This document shows, piece by piece, positions 53,469 to 62,934 of a stretch of 64,000 nucleotides of DNA. Source of the stretch: Deinococcus marmoris DSM 12784. Lineage in GTDB: Bacteria; Deinococcota; Deinococci; Deinococcales; Deinococcaceae. Within the stretch, counting starts at the first letter, position 1. The number at the start of each line of letters is the position of its first letter. The stretch lies in the NCBI RefSeq assembly GCF_000701405.1, contig NZ_JNIV01000002.1, forward strand, positions 62,001-126,000. Reading direction: 5' to 3'. Both the position numbers and the translations under genes were made by a program. The notes under the pieces are model-generated. The model was not told the DNA's origin. It ran no database searches and was given only the letters and a program-made list of their open reading frames with translations.

Positions 53469-53794
53469 GCAGGGGAGCTGAACCGTTGCAGGCAAATTGG
53501 CCTGTTCCCCGCGATGTGGTGGCGACTGGAGCCGGATCAGCCAGTGATCGCCGCGCTGATACACCTTGAAAACTCCAGAGTTGGAAATGGAAATGGGCGG
53601 AGTTCTGAACGGCATTTTCTCCGTTCGAGACCCCGCACCTGACACTTCATAAACACGCTCTCAGAAAATTGGTTTCCCGGACGTGGGAAGGCGCAGGAAA
53701 CGGCGCATCCGGGTTATCTGGTGATCAACCTGATGAGACACCCCTTCGGACTGCATTCGCCTTCAGAGGTTTTCGCCGCAGCCCAGCGTCCCGC
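53469..53794. other. Intergenic region without recognised features
   Basis: About 325 bp between the nitroreductase promoter and the 3' end of gabD. No credible ORF, strong terminator or repeat family was recognised; AACTCCAGAGTT near 53571 is a short palindrome. Confidence 0.4.
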
Positions 53795-55246
53795 TTACTC
53801 CACGCCGAAGCTGATGAACTTCGTTTCCAGATACTCGTCCAGGCCCCAGTGTCCGCCTTCGCGGCCCACACCGCTGTTTTTCATACCGCCGAAGGGCACA
53901 TGCGGCGCACCCGCGCTCGGCACACCGTCGTTGATGCCCACGATGCCGTACTCCAGTGCCTCGGCCACCCGGAAGGCGCGGCCCAGATCGCGGGTGTAGG
54001 CGTAGGCGGCCAGCCCATATTCCGAATCGTTGGCGAGGCGCAGGCCTTCCTCCTCGGTGTCGAACACCACGACGGGGGCCACCGGGCCGAAGGTTTCCTC
54101 ACGCAGGATCAGGGAGTCGGGGTGAACGTTCGTCAGCACGGTAGGTTGAAAGAACAGGCCGCCTGCCGCCTCGCCGCCCACGGTGGCCGTCGCGCCCAGT
54201 CGCAGGGCGTCCTCCACCTGCGCCCTGACCTTATCCAGCCCGGCCTGCTCCACCACCGGGCCAACCCCCGTGCTGTCCAGCAGCGGATCGCCCAGCACCA
54301 GCGCCCGCGTCTTCTCGGTCAGGATGCGGGTGAATTCGTCGGCCACCTCGCGCTGCACGTACACGCGATTGGTGCTGATACACGTTTGCCCGGCGTTGCG
54401 GAACTTGCTGCCCACCACTTCGCGGGCGGCTTTGTCCAGATCGGCATCGGCAAACACCAGAAACGGCGCGTGGCCACCGAGTTCCAGGCTGACGCGCTTG
54501 ATGGTCTTCGCTGCCTGCTGGTACAGCAACCTGCCGACAGCGGTGGACCCCGTGAAGGTCAGCTTCCGCACCCGGCTGTCTTCCATGAACGGCGCAGAAA
54601 ATTCGGCGGCGGAATTGGTGGGCAGCACCTGCAAGGTGTTGGGCGGGCCGCCCGCTTCCAGCCACAGCTCGGCCAGATACAGCGCGGTCATGGGACTCTG
54701 CTCGGCAGGCTTGAGGACCATCACGCAGCCGGCGGCCAGCGCGGGGGCGGCCTTGCGGGTGATCATCCCGGCGGGAAAATTCCAGGGGGTCACGGCATAG
54801 ACGATGCCCACCGGCCCGCTGGCGGTCAGGCCGCGCTTGTGGTCAAAGCGCATGTTGACGCGCTCGCCGCTGATGTTCCCAGCTTCCCCGGCGCACCATT
54901 CAATAAAACTGGCGGCGTAATGCACCTCGCCGCGCGTCTCGGTGATCGGCTTGCCCATTTCCAGCGTCATCAAGCGGGCCAGTTCTTCCTTGTGAACAAA
55001 CATCAGGTCATTCCATTTCCGCAAAATCAGGCCACGCTGGTACGGGTTGACCCTGCGCCAGCTTTCCAGGGCGACTTCGGCGGCGTCGATGGCCCGCCGC
55101 GCGTCGTCTGCCGTGCAGTCGGCCACTGCCCCGATGCTCTGACCGTTGCCGGGATGGAAGACTTCAAATGTTCTGGGGGTGCTGCGCCACTCGCCGTCAA
55201 AGTAGGCTTGGCTGCGGGTCACGGGATCGTTCTGAATAGTGGTCAT
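53795..55246 (-). CDS. gabD: NAD(P)-dependent succinate-semialdehyde dehydrogenase
   Basis: 483 aa. Aldehyde dehydrogenase with catalytic Cys in KFRNAGQTCISTNRVYVQ, Glu in VSLELGGHAPFLVF, NAD(P) loop TFTGSTAVGRLL and TPWNFPAGMITRKAAPALAAGC. The pattern (GMKNSGVGREGG near the C-terminus and LTASGPVGIVYAVTPWN) fits the GabD/SSADH subfamily, which oxidises succinate semialdehyde to succinate; other omega-semialdehydes are possible. The start overlaps the stop of a truncated amidohydrolase remnant (ATGA), so translation may be coupled to it. Confidence 0.88.
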   Translation of the reverse strand: MTTIQNDPVTRSQAYFDGEWRSTPRTFEVFHPGNGQSIGAVADCTADDARRAIDAAEVALESWRRVNPYQRGLILRKWNDLMFVHKEELARLMTLEMGKPITETRGEVHYAASFIEWCAGEAGNISGERVNMRFDHKRGLTASGPVGIVYAVTPWNFPAGMITRKAAPALAAGCVMVLKPAEQSPMTALYLAELWLEAGGPPNTLQVLPTNSAAEFSAPFMEDSRVRKLTFTGSTAVGRLLYQQAAKTIKRVSLELGGHAPFLVFADADLDKAAREVVGSKFRNAGQTCISTNRVYVQREVADEFTRILTEKTRALVLGDPLLDSTGVGPVVEQAGLDKVRAQVEDALRLGATATVGGEAAGGLFFQPTVLTNVHPDSLILREETFGPVAPVVVFDTEEEGLRLANDSEYGLAAYAYTRDLGRAFRVAEALEYGIVGINDGVPSAGAPHVPFGGMKNSGVGREGGHWGLDEYLETKFISFGVE

Positions 55247-55530
55247 GGGGCCTCACTTTCGGCAACAACTGTTGTGGCGATGGTTGTGCCGCGCACCGGG
55301 ATGTCCGGCAACAGGGAGAGTTCGGTGGCAAAGGGGTCTGCGCCCAGGCGGGTGAAATCGGCCAGCTTGCCGGGCGTCAGGCTGCCGCGCACGTTGTCGT
55401 CACCGTGTGCAACGGCTCCACCGTGAGTGTACGTGCCCAGCGCCTGCGCCAGCGTGACGCCCATGCCTGGCACATCCGGCTGGGCATGGGTCCAGCTCTG
55501 GGCCGAAGGATTTTCACCACGCCCACCACG
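55243..55530 (-). pseudogene. C-terminal remnant of a YtcJ-like amidohydrolase
   Basis: The last about 75 codons contain ALGTYTHGGAVAHGDDNVRGSLTPGKLADFTRLGADPF, the C-terminal signature of metal-dependent amidohydrolases of the YtcJ type (full length about 530 aa). Everything upstream, including all metal-binding motifs, is missing; the frame remains open to about 55530 with sequence ENPSAQSWTHAQPDVPG and runs into the 3' end of the next gene. It ends in an ATGA overlap with gabD. Probably a deletion remnant kept because it leads translation into gabD. Confidence 0.6.
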
Positions 55531-55831
55531 CCCCCAGCCCGTAAGTGAGCGCGCAGGCCAGCGCCAGCCGCCAGTGACCGGCGCGGCCCGGACGGGTGCG
55601 CGGCATCAGCAGCAACAGCGCCAGCGCGGGCAGCAGCGCCCACCACCTCTGCCCCGCCGCAAAGGCCAGCGCCAGACAGATCACCACACCCGCGCAGACA
55701 GCAAAGAACAACAGGTGATGCGGGCGGCGTGAGGCATTTTTGCGCCAGCCCAGTTGCAGGGACAGGCCCAGCAGGTTGAGTGCCGTTAGTAGCGCTCCGG
55801 TCAGCAGCAGGGCAGGGTGATACAGGCTCAC
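55514..55831 (-). CDS. Small hydrophobic membrane protein
   Basis: 105 aa from GTG 55831 with TATCCT 6 nt upstream (leaderless). Four predicted membrane helices (ALLLTGALLTALNLLGLSL, HLLFFAVCAGVVICLALAFA, WALLPALALLLLMP, WRLALACALTYGLGAWWAW). No family recognised. Divergent from the lipoprotein gene at 55888 with two back-to-back promoters in 56 bp. Its 3' end borders the amidohydrolase remnant, so a deletion joined the two. Confidence 0.6.
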   Translation of the reverse strand: MSLYHPALLLTGALLTALNLLGLSLQLGWRKNASRRPHHLLFFAVCAGVVICLALAFAAGQRWWALLPALALLLLMPRTRPGRAGHWRLALACALTYGLGAWWAW

Positions 55832-55837
55832 CCGGTC

Positions 55838-55843
55838 AGGATA
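55838..55843 (-). promoter_or_regulatory. -10 box of the 55831 gene (leaderless)
   Basis: TATCCT on the minus strand, 6 nt before GTG 55831. Confidence 0.5.
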
Positions 55844-55887
55844 TTCGTCTGCATGGCCTGCCCATTGTGGGGGTATGGTCTGGGGTG

Positions 55888-56373
55888 ATGAAGGTCAAGT
55901 CTGTTTCCCTCCTGCTGGCCGCGCTGGCGCTGTGTTCGCTGCCGGGCTGCCGCAAGACTGTGCAGGCGGGCGCAAGTGAGGATCTGGTTTCAAAGGTGCT
56001 GTTCACTGCCGCTGGCTCGTATGACGCGCAGGCGGACCTGAAGGAACGTATCCCCGGCGCATTACGGCGCACCACCTGGACGACAAAACCGCCCTTGCCT
56101 GTCCAGAAGATCGTTCTCCAGTACGACAGTGACGCCCGGCCCCTGGCGTGGTTCCTCAGTCTCAGCGGCGCGCAGTTCACGGCCCAGTCGCTGGCGGGCG
56201 AGGGCGCGGCACAGGTGAATACGCCGCAGGGCCAGGGCTGGCGGCCCATGAAGGGAACACGGCTGGAAGACGTGTTGATCGTGCCGACGGGCCAGGACAG
56301 CATGAACATCCTGACCCGCGCTTACGTGACCCAGAACGAGCCTGCCCTGCTGGAGGCGTTCAAGGCCCGTTAA
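55888..56373 (+). CDS. Lipoprotein of unknown function
   Basis: 161 aa from ATG 55888, chosen because a lipoprotein signal follows: MKVKSVSLLLAALALCSLPGC with lipobox LPGC. TATGGT lies 8 nt upstream. The mature domain (KIVLQYDSDARPLAWFLSLSGAQFTAQSLAGEGAAQVNTPQGQGWRPMKGTRLEDVLIVP) has no recognised family. Probably anchored at the cell surface. It is followed by a strong hairpin. Confidence 0.65.
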   Translation: MKVKSVSLLLAALALCSLPGCRKTVQAGASEDLVSKVLFTAAGSYDAQADLKERIPGALRRTTWTTKPPLPVQKIVLQYDSDARPLAWFLSLSGAQFTAQSLAGEGAAQVNTPQGQGWRPMKGTRLEDVLIVPTGQDSMNILTRAYVTQNEPALLEAFKAR

Positions 56374-56391
56374 GCCTTCCAGAACAGAGAA

Positions 56392-56428
56392 AAGAGGGAA
56401 CAGGACTCAACATCCTGTTCCCCCTCTT
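56392..56428. terminator. Bidirectional hairpin terminator
   Basis: AAGAGGGAACAGGA pairs with TCCTGTT-CC-CCCTCTT (two-base bulge), loop CTCAACA. It separates the convergent lipoprotein and AI-2E permease genes. Confidence 0.75.
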
Positions 56429-56445
56429 CCCAGTCCACAGCCCGG

Positions 56446-57756
<1,311 letters not shown>

Positions 57757-57844
57757 TCACTGTACGCCACCCGGCACCTGGGCATGATCCGCAGGGCGGT
57801 CCACGCTGACCCTGACAGACCCGGACCCGTTACACCCGGCCCCG

Positions 57845-59002
57845 CTAGAACTGCCGGGTCAGCACCTGCCCGGCCTCACCCAGCGCCGTTTCTGGAGCGC
57901 CGCCCACGCTGACCCGCACGGCCCCCGCGTTTCCGGCGCGGACGCTCACGCCCGGCGGGTAGGTCTGAACGCTGCCCATGGGGGGAATGCCCTCGTACAG
58001 CACGCGGCCTCCATCGCCCGTCACGCGCGCCCAGGACTGGCCCACGAAGCGCAGGGTCACGGCGTTTGCAGCCGCAGGACCGGGTGCAGAACCGGGTCTG
58101 GAAGCAGGCGGAGCGGCAGGCAGCGGGGGCAGCGGCGTCAGCGTGGTGACCCCGGTGTTCAGGTCTGTCAGAACGCTGGGTTGGCGGGTGCCAGACGGCG
58201 AGACCGTGGCAGGCAACGTGGCGCGCAGATTGCGGCCCTGCCTCAGATCGATGGTCTGTTTCAGGGGGGTGCGGCCCGCCGCTTCCACGCGCAGTTCGGC
58301 CCTGGCGCGGGCGTCCACCGGAAAGGAAAGCACCGGTGCCTGGCCCAGATTGCGGTTGTCCAGGTAAACCACTGCGCCGTCTGGCACGCTCTTGACGCTC
58401 AGGCGCACGGTGCCCTGCGGGACAACGGGCGGAGGCGGGACAGCAGGCGGCGTTGGAGGCAGAACTGGTGGGGGCGTCGGAGAAGCCGGAACCGGAATGG
58501 GCGGTGGGGGCACAACGGCTGCCGGGGCCGCGCCGCGCAACAGCAACACGCCGACGGTCAGCAGCAGAATCAGCAGAACCGCGATCAGGGCAATACGCGT
58601 CGGCCCCAGCGGCGGCGCATATTCCTCCGCAGCTTCTGCGGGCGCGGCCTTTGGCGGTGGAAGGCCGGGCCGGCTCAAGCGGTCAAAATCGGCCAGCAGC
58701 GGCGCGGGGTCCAGGCCCAGCTCGCGGGCATAGGTTCGCAGATATGCGCGGGCAAAGGTGGCCTCGGGCAGGACGCCGAGCTGAAGCCGCCCGTCTGCCA
58801 GGGGCTGGGCCTCTTCCAGCGCTTGCAGGTAATCGCGGCGGATGGCGGTGGTCTGGGCCAGCTCACGCAGGGTCAGCCCGCGCGCCTCCCGCGCTTCCCG
58901 CAGGGCTGGGCCGAAGCGCGTGGACGCGCTGGTTTCCCCATTCCCACTGGCTTCCCCAGGCACGCCGGTTTCCGGGCGCACAGGCTCCGTCACAGGCTTC
59001 AA
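57845..59002 (-). CDS. RodZ-like HTH membrane protein with PEGA domain
   Basis: 385 aa from TTG 59002 (GGAG 8 nt upstream). Order: HTH_25 domain (about 30-105; FGPALREAREARGLTLRELAQTTAIRRDYLQALEEAQ), acidic linker, one membrane helix (about 134-155; ALIAVLLILLLTVGVLLL), long Pro-rich stretch, PEGA-like domain (about 198-275; GTVRLSVKSVPDGAVVYLDNRNLGQAP) and a C-terminal DUF4115-like domain (LRFVGQSWARVTGDGGRVLYEGI). This is the RodZ architecture, which links the MreB cytoskeleton to the cell wall machinery, with an added PEGA. Some Deinococcus lack MreB, so partners may differ. Confidence 0.82.
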   Translation of the reverse strand: MKPVTEPVRPETGVPGEASGNGETSASTRFGPALREAREARGLTLRELAQTTAIRRDYLQALEEAQPLADGRLQLGVLPEATFARAYLRTYARELGLDPAPLLADFDRLSRPGLPPPKAAPAEAAEEYAPPLGPTRIALIAVLLILLLTVGVLLLRGAAPAAVVPPPPIPVPASPTPPPVLPPTPPAVPPPPVVPQGTVRLSVKSVPDGAVVYLDNRNLGQAPVLSFPVDARARAELRVEAAGRTPLKQTIDLRQGRNLRATLPATVSPSGTRQPSVLTDLNTGVTTLTPLPPLPAAPPASRPGSAPGPAAANAVTLRFVGQSWARVTGDGGRVLYEGIPPMGSVQTYPPGVSVRAGNAGAVRVSVGGAPETALGEAGQVLTRQF

Positions 59003-59042
59003 CTCACGGTCTCCAGACTAGAAAAGAAATGGCAGGTCCCGC

Positions 59043-59957
59043 CTATCCCTCATAGGGTTTGCCCAGCGCCTTGGGCGCGCGGCTGCGTCCGGTGAAGATC
59101 AGGGCCAGGATGGTGATCAGGTACGGCAGCGCCTGCACCAGCGTCGGCGGCAGCAGGTCCCCGCCGCCCAGGGCGATGGACAGCGCTTGCAGGAAGCCGA
59201 ACAGCATGGTGGCCCCCAGCACCCCCAGCGGTTTCCACTGCCCGAAGATCAGCGCGGCCAGCGCGATGAAGCCGCCCCCTGCGCTGATGTTGCGGACATA
59301 GGAATCCAGGTTGCCGATGCTGAGGAACACCCCTGCCGTCCCCGCCAGCACGCCGGACAGGATCACGGCGGTGTAGCGCATCCGCTTGACGTTGATGCCC
59401 ATGCTGGCCGCCGCGCCGGGCTGCTCCCCGGTGGCGCGCAGACGCAGGCCGAACGGAGTGCGGTACAGCACGTACCAGGTGATCGCCACTGCCAGGAACG
59501 CAAAGTAGACGGGCGGCGAGAAGCGCAGCTCTCCCACACCCCACAGCGGCAGGGCGTTGGCAACCTTGGGACTCTCGGTGGAACTACCGTACATCGCCGT
59601 CAGGATCACGGGCGGCACCCCGGTGGCCAGCAGGTTGATAGCGGTGCCGCTGATCACCTGATCGGCGCGGTACTTGATGCTGACCACGGCGTGAATCCAC
59701 GCGATCAGCCCGCCGACCAGTGCCCCGCCGACCCAGCCGGCCCACGGCGCAGCCGACCCCAGCACGGGTTGCAGCACCAGGGTGGTCACCGCCCCGCCCA
59801 GCGCCCCGAAGATGATCAACCCGTCCAGCGCGATATTGACCACGCCGCTACGCTCGCTGAACAGGCCGCCTAGGGCGGTGAGCAGCAGCGGCACCAGACT
59901 GCGGATAAAGGTGGCGAGGAATGCCGCCGTGATCAGTTGCGCGAACAGCCCGTCCAT
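59043..59957 (-). CDS. ABC transporter permease, nucleoside/BMP type (second subunit)
   Basis: 304 aa. BPD_transp_2 family (YufQ/NupQ-like): LTALGGLFSERSGVVNIALDGLIIFGALGGAV near the N-terminus, GTAINLLATGVPPVILTAMYG, and GMNVKRMRYTAVILSGVLAGTAGVFLSIG-like text seen as GINVKRMRYTAVILSG. Eight or more membrane helices. Together with the preceding permease it would import nucleosides or purine-like compounds. Its ATG overlaps the stop of the upstream permease by one base (TAATG). ATPase and lipoprotein genes are absent from the window. Confidence 0.87.
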   Translation of the reverse strand: MDGLFAQLITAAFLATFIRSLVPLLLTALGGLFSERSGVVNIALDGLIIFGALGGAVTTLVLQPVLGSAAPWAGWVGGALVGGLIAWIHAVVSIKYRADQVISGTAINLLATGVPPVILTAMYGSSTESPKVANALPLWGVGELRFSPPVYFAFLAVAITWYVLYRTPFGLRLRATGEQPGAAASMGINVKRMRYTAVILSGVLAGTAGVFLSIGNLDSYVRNISAGGGFIALAALIFGQWKPLGVLGATMLFGFLQALSIALGGGDLLPPTLVQALPYLITILALIFTGRSRAPKALGKPYEG

Positions 59958-61936
59958 TATTTGCCCCCTTCGCGGGTGTTCTCTTCACTGGCCTGACCCA
60001 CGTTGGGGCTGGGCGTGCTGGCCTGCTGCGCCGCCACGCCGGGCGAGAGTTTACCGCTCTCGTCACTGCCAGTCCTGTCTGTGGCCGCCACCAGTTGCGG
60101 AGGCGGGGGGTCCACCAGACGGCGGCTCAGGAAGCCCCCCGCCGCGATGAACAGCACGATCAATGCCTTCAATACGGTCACGATGTCCTTGTTCACGCCG
60201 TCGAGCTGCTGATCCACGTCCACGCCGCCGGTGTCCACCGTGCCGAACAGCAGGCTGGCCAGCACCACCCCGGTGGGCGTGTTCTGGCCCATCAGGGCCA
60301 CCGCGATGCCGTCGAAGCCCACGTTGACGGGCATGTTGCCCTTCAGGCGGTACTCGTCCAGCGCGCCGCCGTTGACGTAGTGGGTGCCCGCCAGCCCGGC
60401 GAACATCCCCGCCAGCGTCATGGCCAGGATGGTGCCGCGCGCCACGCTGATGCCGCCGTACTCCGCCGCGCGGGGGGACAGGCCCACCGCCCGCAGCGCG
60501 TAGCCGGTGGCCGTGCGCCACATCAGCGTGCCGAACAGGGCCACGCAGGCCAGCGCGATCAGAAAGGACGCGTTGAGCTGGGTGCCCGTCACGTTCGCCG
60601 GAACCCCGATGCGCCACGTCAGCGCGCCTAGGGCCACGGCGATCCCGACGGCGATCAGCCCACCGTTCCTGACCGTTTTCAGCAGATAACGCGCCACCAG
60701 CAGGGCGACTAGGGCCACCACGATGCCGATGCTCAGGACGTAGCCGCCGCCCACCGGTCCGACGTTGAACAGGTCCAGCAGGGTGGGAAGCTGGGCCGCC
60801 TGCTGCAATTCCAGGCTCTTGGCCTCGAAGCCGGGGGCCTTGAAGGGCAGGGGATATTCCTTGCCCAGAAACGGAAAGGTCTCGGAGCCGATCATGAAAA
60901 TGAAGACCGCCGAGGCCACGTAATTGAGCATGATGGTGTTGATGACCTCGCTGGAGCCGAAACGGGCCTTCAGCACGCCCGGAATCGCACCCCACAGCGC
61001 TCCGCCCGCCGCCGCCGCCAGCACCGACAGGGGCAGCAGCGCCCAGCCCAGGCTGGGGGGACCGTAGACGCCCACCAGCATCGCGCCGACGGCCCCCATG
61101 GTCAGTTGCCCCGGCGCGCCGATATTGAACAGGCCCGTGCGGAAGGCAAAGGCCACGCTCAGGCCGGTGAAGATCAGCGGGGTGGCCAGCTTGAGGCTCG
61201 ACAGCAGCGGCGACAGCCGCGTAACGGGGGCAAACAGCGTCGAGTACACGAAATACACCACGTCGCTCTTGGCCAGCCACGCCTGCCAGAGGTTCAATTC
61301 CCTGTCGGTGGGATTGACGCTGGGCTGGACCACCAGCACCACCAGCGCGCCCACCAGCACGGCCAGCGTGATGGCCGACACTGGAACCAGCAGCCCGCGC
61401 AGGCGGTTGAAACGGTCCAGCACCCAGGGCCGCGCGCTCAGGCCCGCCCCTGCCGCGATCAGCCCGGCCAGCATGGGCAGAAACAGACCCAGGTTCATGC
61501 CGCCGCCGTCGTAGAAATTGCGAAGTTGCCGTCTGGCCCCGGCCCGCAGGGTGGTGTCGGCGGCCACGCGCTCGATCTGCACGGCCAGACCGCTGTTCAG
61601 GGCCAGCACTGCCGCCACCGCCAGCGCAAAGGCCAGCAGTCCGGTGATCCAGAACCAGCCTGCACGGCGCACGGCCCCGATCAGGGTGGCGATCACTGCC
61701 GCCAGCGTGGCCCAGCCCAGGATCAGGGCGCTGCCGACACCCGCCTGCGGGGCCTGCTGGTTGCTGGCGAGATTCAGGACGCTGCCGCTCAGGTGCAGCA
61801 GCACGGCGTCGGCGCTGAAGCCACGGCCCAGCGCGGCCAGTGGAAACAGCAGCATCCCGGCGGCGGCCACCGCGCACGCGATCAGCGCGACGCGTGACGC
61901 GTCCCCGGATGGACGAGAGTGGGTGTTGTGGGTCAC
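59957..61936 (-). CDS. ABC transporter permease, nucleoside type, with N-terminal extension
   Basis: 659 aa from GTG 61936, fixed by TACAAT 6 nt upstream. The C-terminal part (about 255-620) is a YufP/NupP-like BPD_transp_2 permease (TPLIFTGLSVAFAFRTGLFNIGAPGQLTMGAVGAMLVGVYG, SSEVINTIMLNYVASAVF, ARGTILAMTLAGMFAGLAGTHYV). The first about 250 residues add several extra membrane helices not present in typical members (about 350 aa). The C-terminus has a hydrophilic tail. Paired with the permease downstream. Confidence 0.85.
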   Translation of the reverse strand: MTHNTHSRPSGDASRVALIACAVAAAGMLLFPLAALGRGFSADAVLLHLSGSVLNLASNQQAPQAGVGSALILGWATLAAVIATLIGAVRRAGWFWITGLLAFALAVAAVLALNSGLAVQIERVAADTTLRAGARRQLRNFYDGGGMNLGLFLPMLAGLIAAGAGLSARPWVLDRFNRLRGLLVPVSAITLAVLVGALVVLVVQPSVNPTDRELNLWQAWLAKSDVVYFVYSTLFAPVTRLSPLLSSLKLATPLIFTGLSVAFAFRTGLFNIGAPGQLTMGAVGAMLVGVYGPPSLGWALLPLSVLAAAAGGALWGAIPGVLKARFGSSEVINTIMLNYVASAVFIFMIGSETFPFLGKEYPLPFKAPGFEAKSLELQQAAQLPTLLDLFNVGPVGGGYVLSIGIVVALVALLVARYLLKTVRNGGLIAVGIAVALGALTWRIGVPANVTGTQLNASFLIALACVALFGTLMWRTATGYALRAVGLSPRAAEYGGISVARGTILAMTLAGMFAGLAGTHYVNGGALDEYRLKGNMPVNVGFDGIAVALMGQNTPTGVVLASLLFGTVDTGGVDVDQQLDGVNKDIVTVLKALIVLFIAAGGFLSRRLVDPPPPQLVAATDRTGSDESGKLSPGVAAQQASTPSPNVGQASEENTREGGK

Positions 61937-61942
61937 GCGGCC

Positions 61943-61948
61943 ATTGTA
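61943..61948 (-). promoter_or_regulatory. -10 box of the permease operon (leaderless)
   Basis: TACAAT on the minus strand, 6 nt before GTG 61936. Confidence 0.55.
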
Positions 61949-62117
61949 AGGGGCAAAAACAGGGTTGTGGGCGGTCCGCACTGGTGTGGTGCGGGGATGC
62001 GGGCCGCGCCGCTGCGGCTCAGTGGACGGTCAGCGCATGACGGGCCGCCGCCCGCCCGCGCCAGGGCTACGCGGCGGCGCGGAATGCCCCTACCTTTTTG
62101 CTATGCTCGCTGACGCT

Positions 62118-62534
62118 ATGGAACGGACTTTTGCAATGATTAAACCCGACGGCGTACGCCGTGGCCTGACCCCCGAAATTCTCGCCCGCATCGCCCGCAA
62201 GGGCTACCGCGTGGTGGGTCTCAAGCAGATGACGATCTCGCGCCAGACCGCCGAGAACCATTACGGCGAACATAAGGAGCGTCCCTTCTTCGGTGAACTG
62301 GTGGACTTCATCACGGGCGGTCCCGTGGTGGCCATCGCGCTGGAAGGCAACGAGGCCATCGCGGGCTGGCGGGCCATGATGGGGGCCACCAACCCGGCCA
62401 ACGCCGCCCCCGGCACCATCCGCGCCGACTTCGCCACCACCACCGGCGAGAACGTGACCCACGGCAGCGACAGCAGCGAGAGTGCTGCGCGCGAACTGGG
62501 CCTGTTCTTTGCGGACGGCGAACTGCTGAGCTGA
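62118..62534 (+). CDS. ndk: Nucleoside diphosphate kinase
   Basis: 138 aa from ATG 62118 ([25 protein letters not shown]). Transfers phosphate from NTPs to NDPs via His in [12 protein letters not shown]. Ndk signatures [32 protein letters not shown] and [20 protein letters not shown] are complete. An upstream in-frame ATG (62103) has TACCTT 6 nt before it and would add MLADA by a leaderless start; either is possible. Lies divergent to the nucleoside permease operon. Confidence 0.96.
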   Translation: MERTFAMIKPDGVRRGLTPEILARIARKGYRVVGLKQMTISRQTAENHYGEHKERPFFGELVDFITGGPVVAIALEGNEAIAGWRAMMGATNPANAAPGTIRADFATTTGENVTHGSDSSESAARELGLFFADGELLS

Positions 62535-62570
62535 TCAAACGGCGCTGCATTGAACGACAACGAATGGAGG

Positions 62571-62608
62571 GTGGAGCCGCCGGGAAGACAGCATTCCGGC
62601 GGCTCCAC
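62571..62608 (+). terminator. Hairpin after ndk
   Basis: GTGGAGCCGCCGG / CCGGCGGCTCCAC, 13-bp perfect stem, 12-nt loop, followed by TCTTCTCC (weak T-run). Confidence 0.7.
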
Positions 62609-62612
62609 TCTT

Positions 62613-62934
62613 CTCCTGTGTCTGCTCTCCCATATCTGCTCTCCTGATATCTGCCAGAAGAGCCGTCCTGCCGGGCGAGGTTGGGGCGTTTCCAGCGACG
62701 AAACCACATTAAGGCTCAGAGGGTGGGCGGGCCACAGCAGCGGTCAGCGTCGGAGGGACAGGCCGCCCACCTGCCCCCTCTTAAGACCGCTGTCCGGGCC
62801 GTTTCCGGCAGTTCCAGTGGACCGCGCCTGTGGCCCGCAGAGGCAACGCGATCCGTGGGGAGGGCTGAAGCCAGGGGCGCACGCCGCACTGCAACTTTCC
62901 TGTCATGCTTCGCCCGTTAGACTGCCCTGAAGTC
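62613..62934. other. Intergenic region before the diguanylate cyclase gene
   Basis: About 320 bp without a credible gene. It has near-direct repeats around ATATCTGCTCTCC/GATATCTGCC (62633-62658). TAGACT at about 62918-62923 lies 11 nt before ATG 62935 and is the probable -10 box. Confidence 0.4.

Noticed and set aside
53669..55426. 585-aa plus-strand ORF opposite gabD
   Set aside because: gabD is unmistakable on the minus strand; this frame is its shadow.
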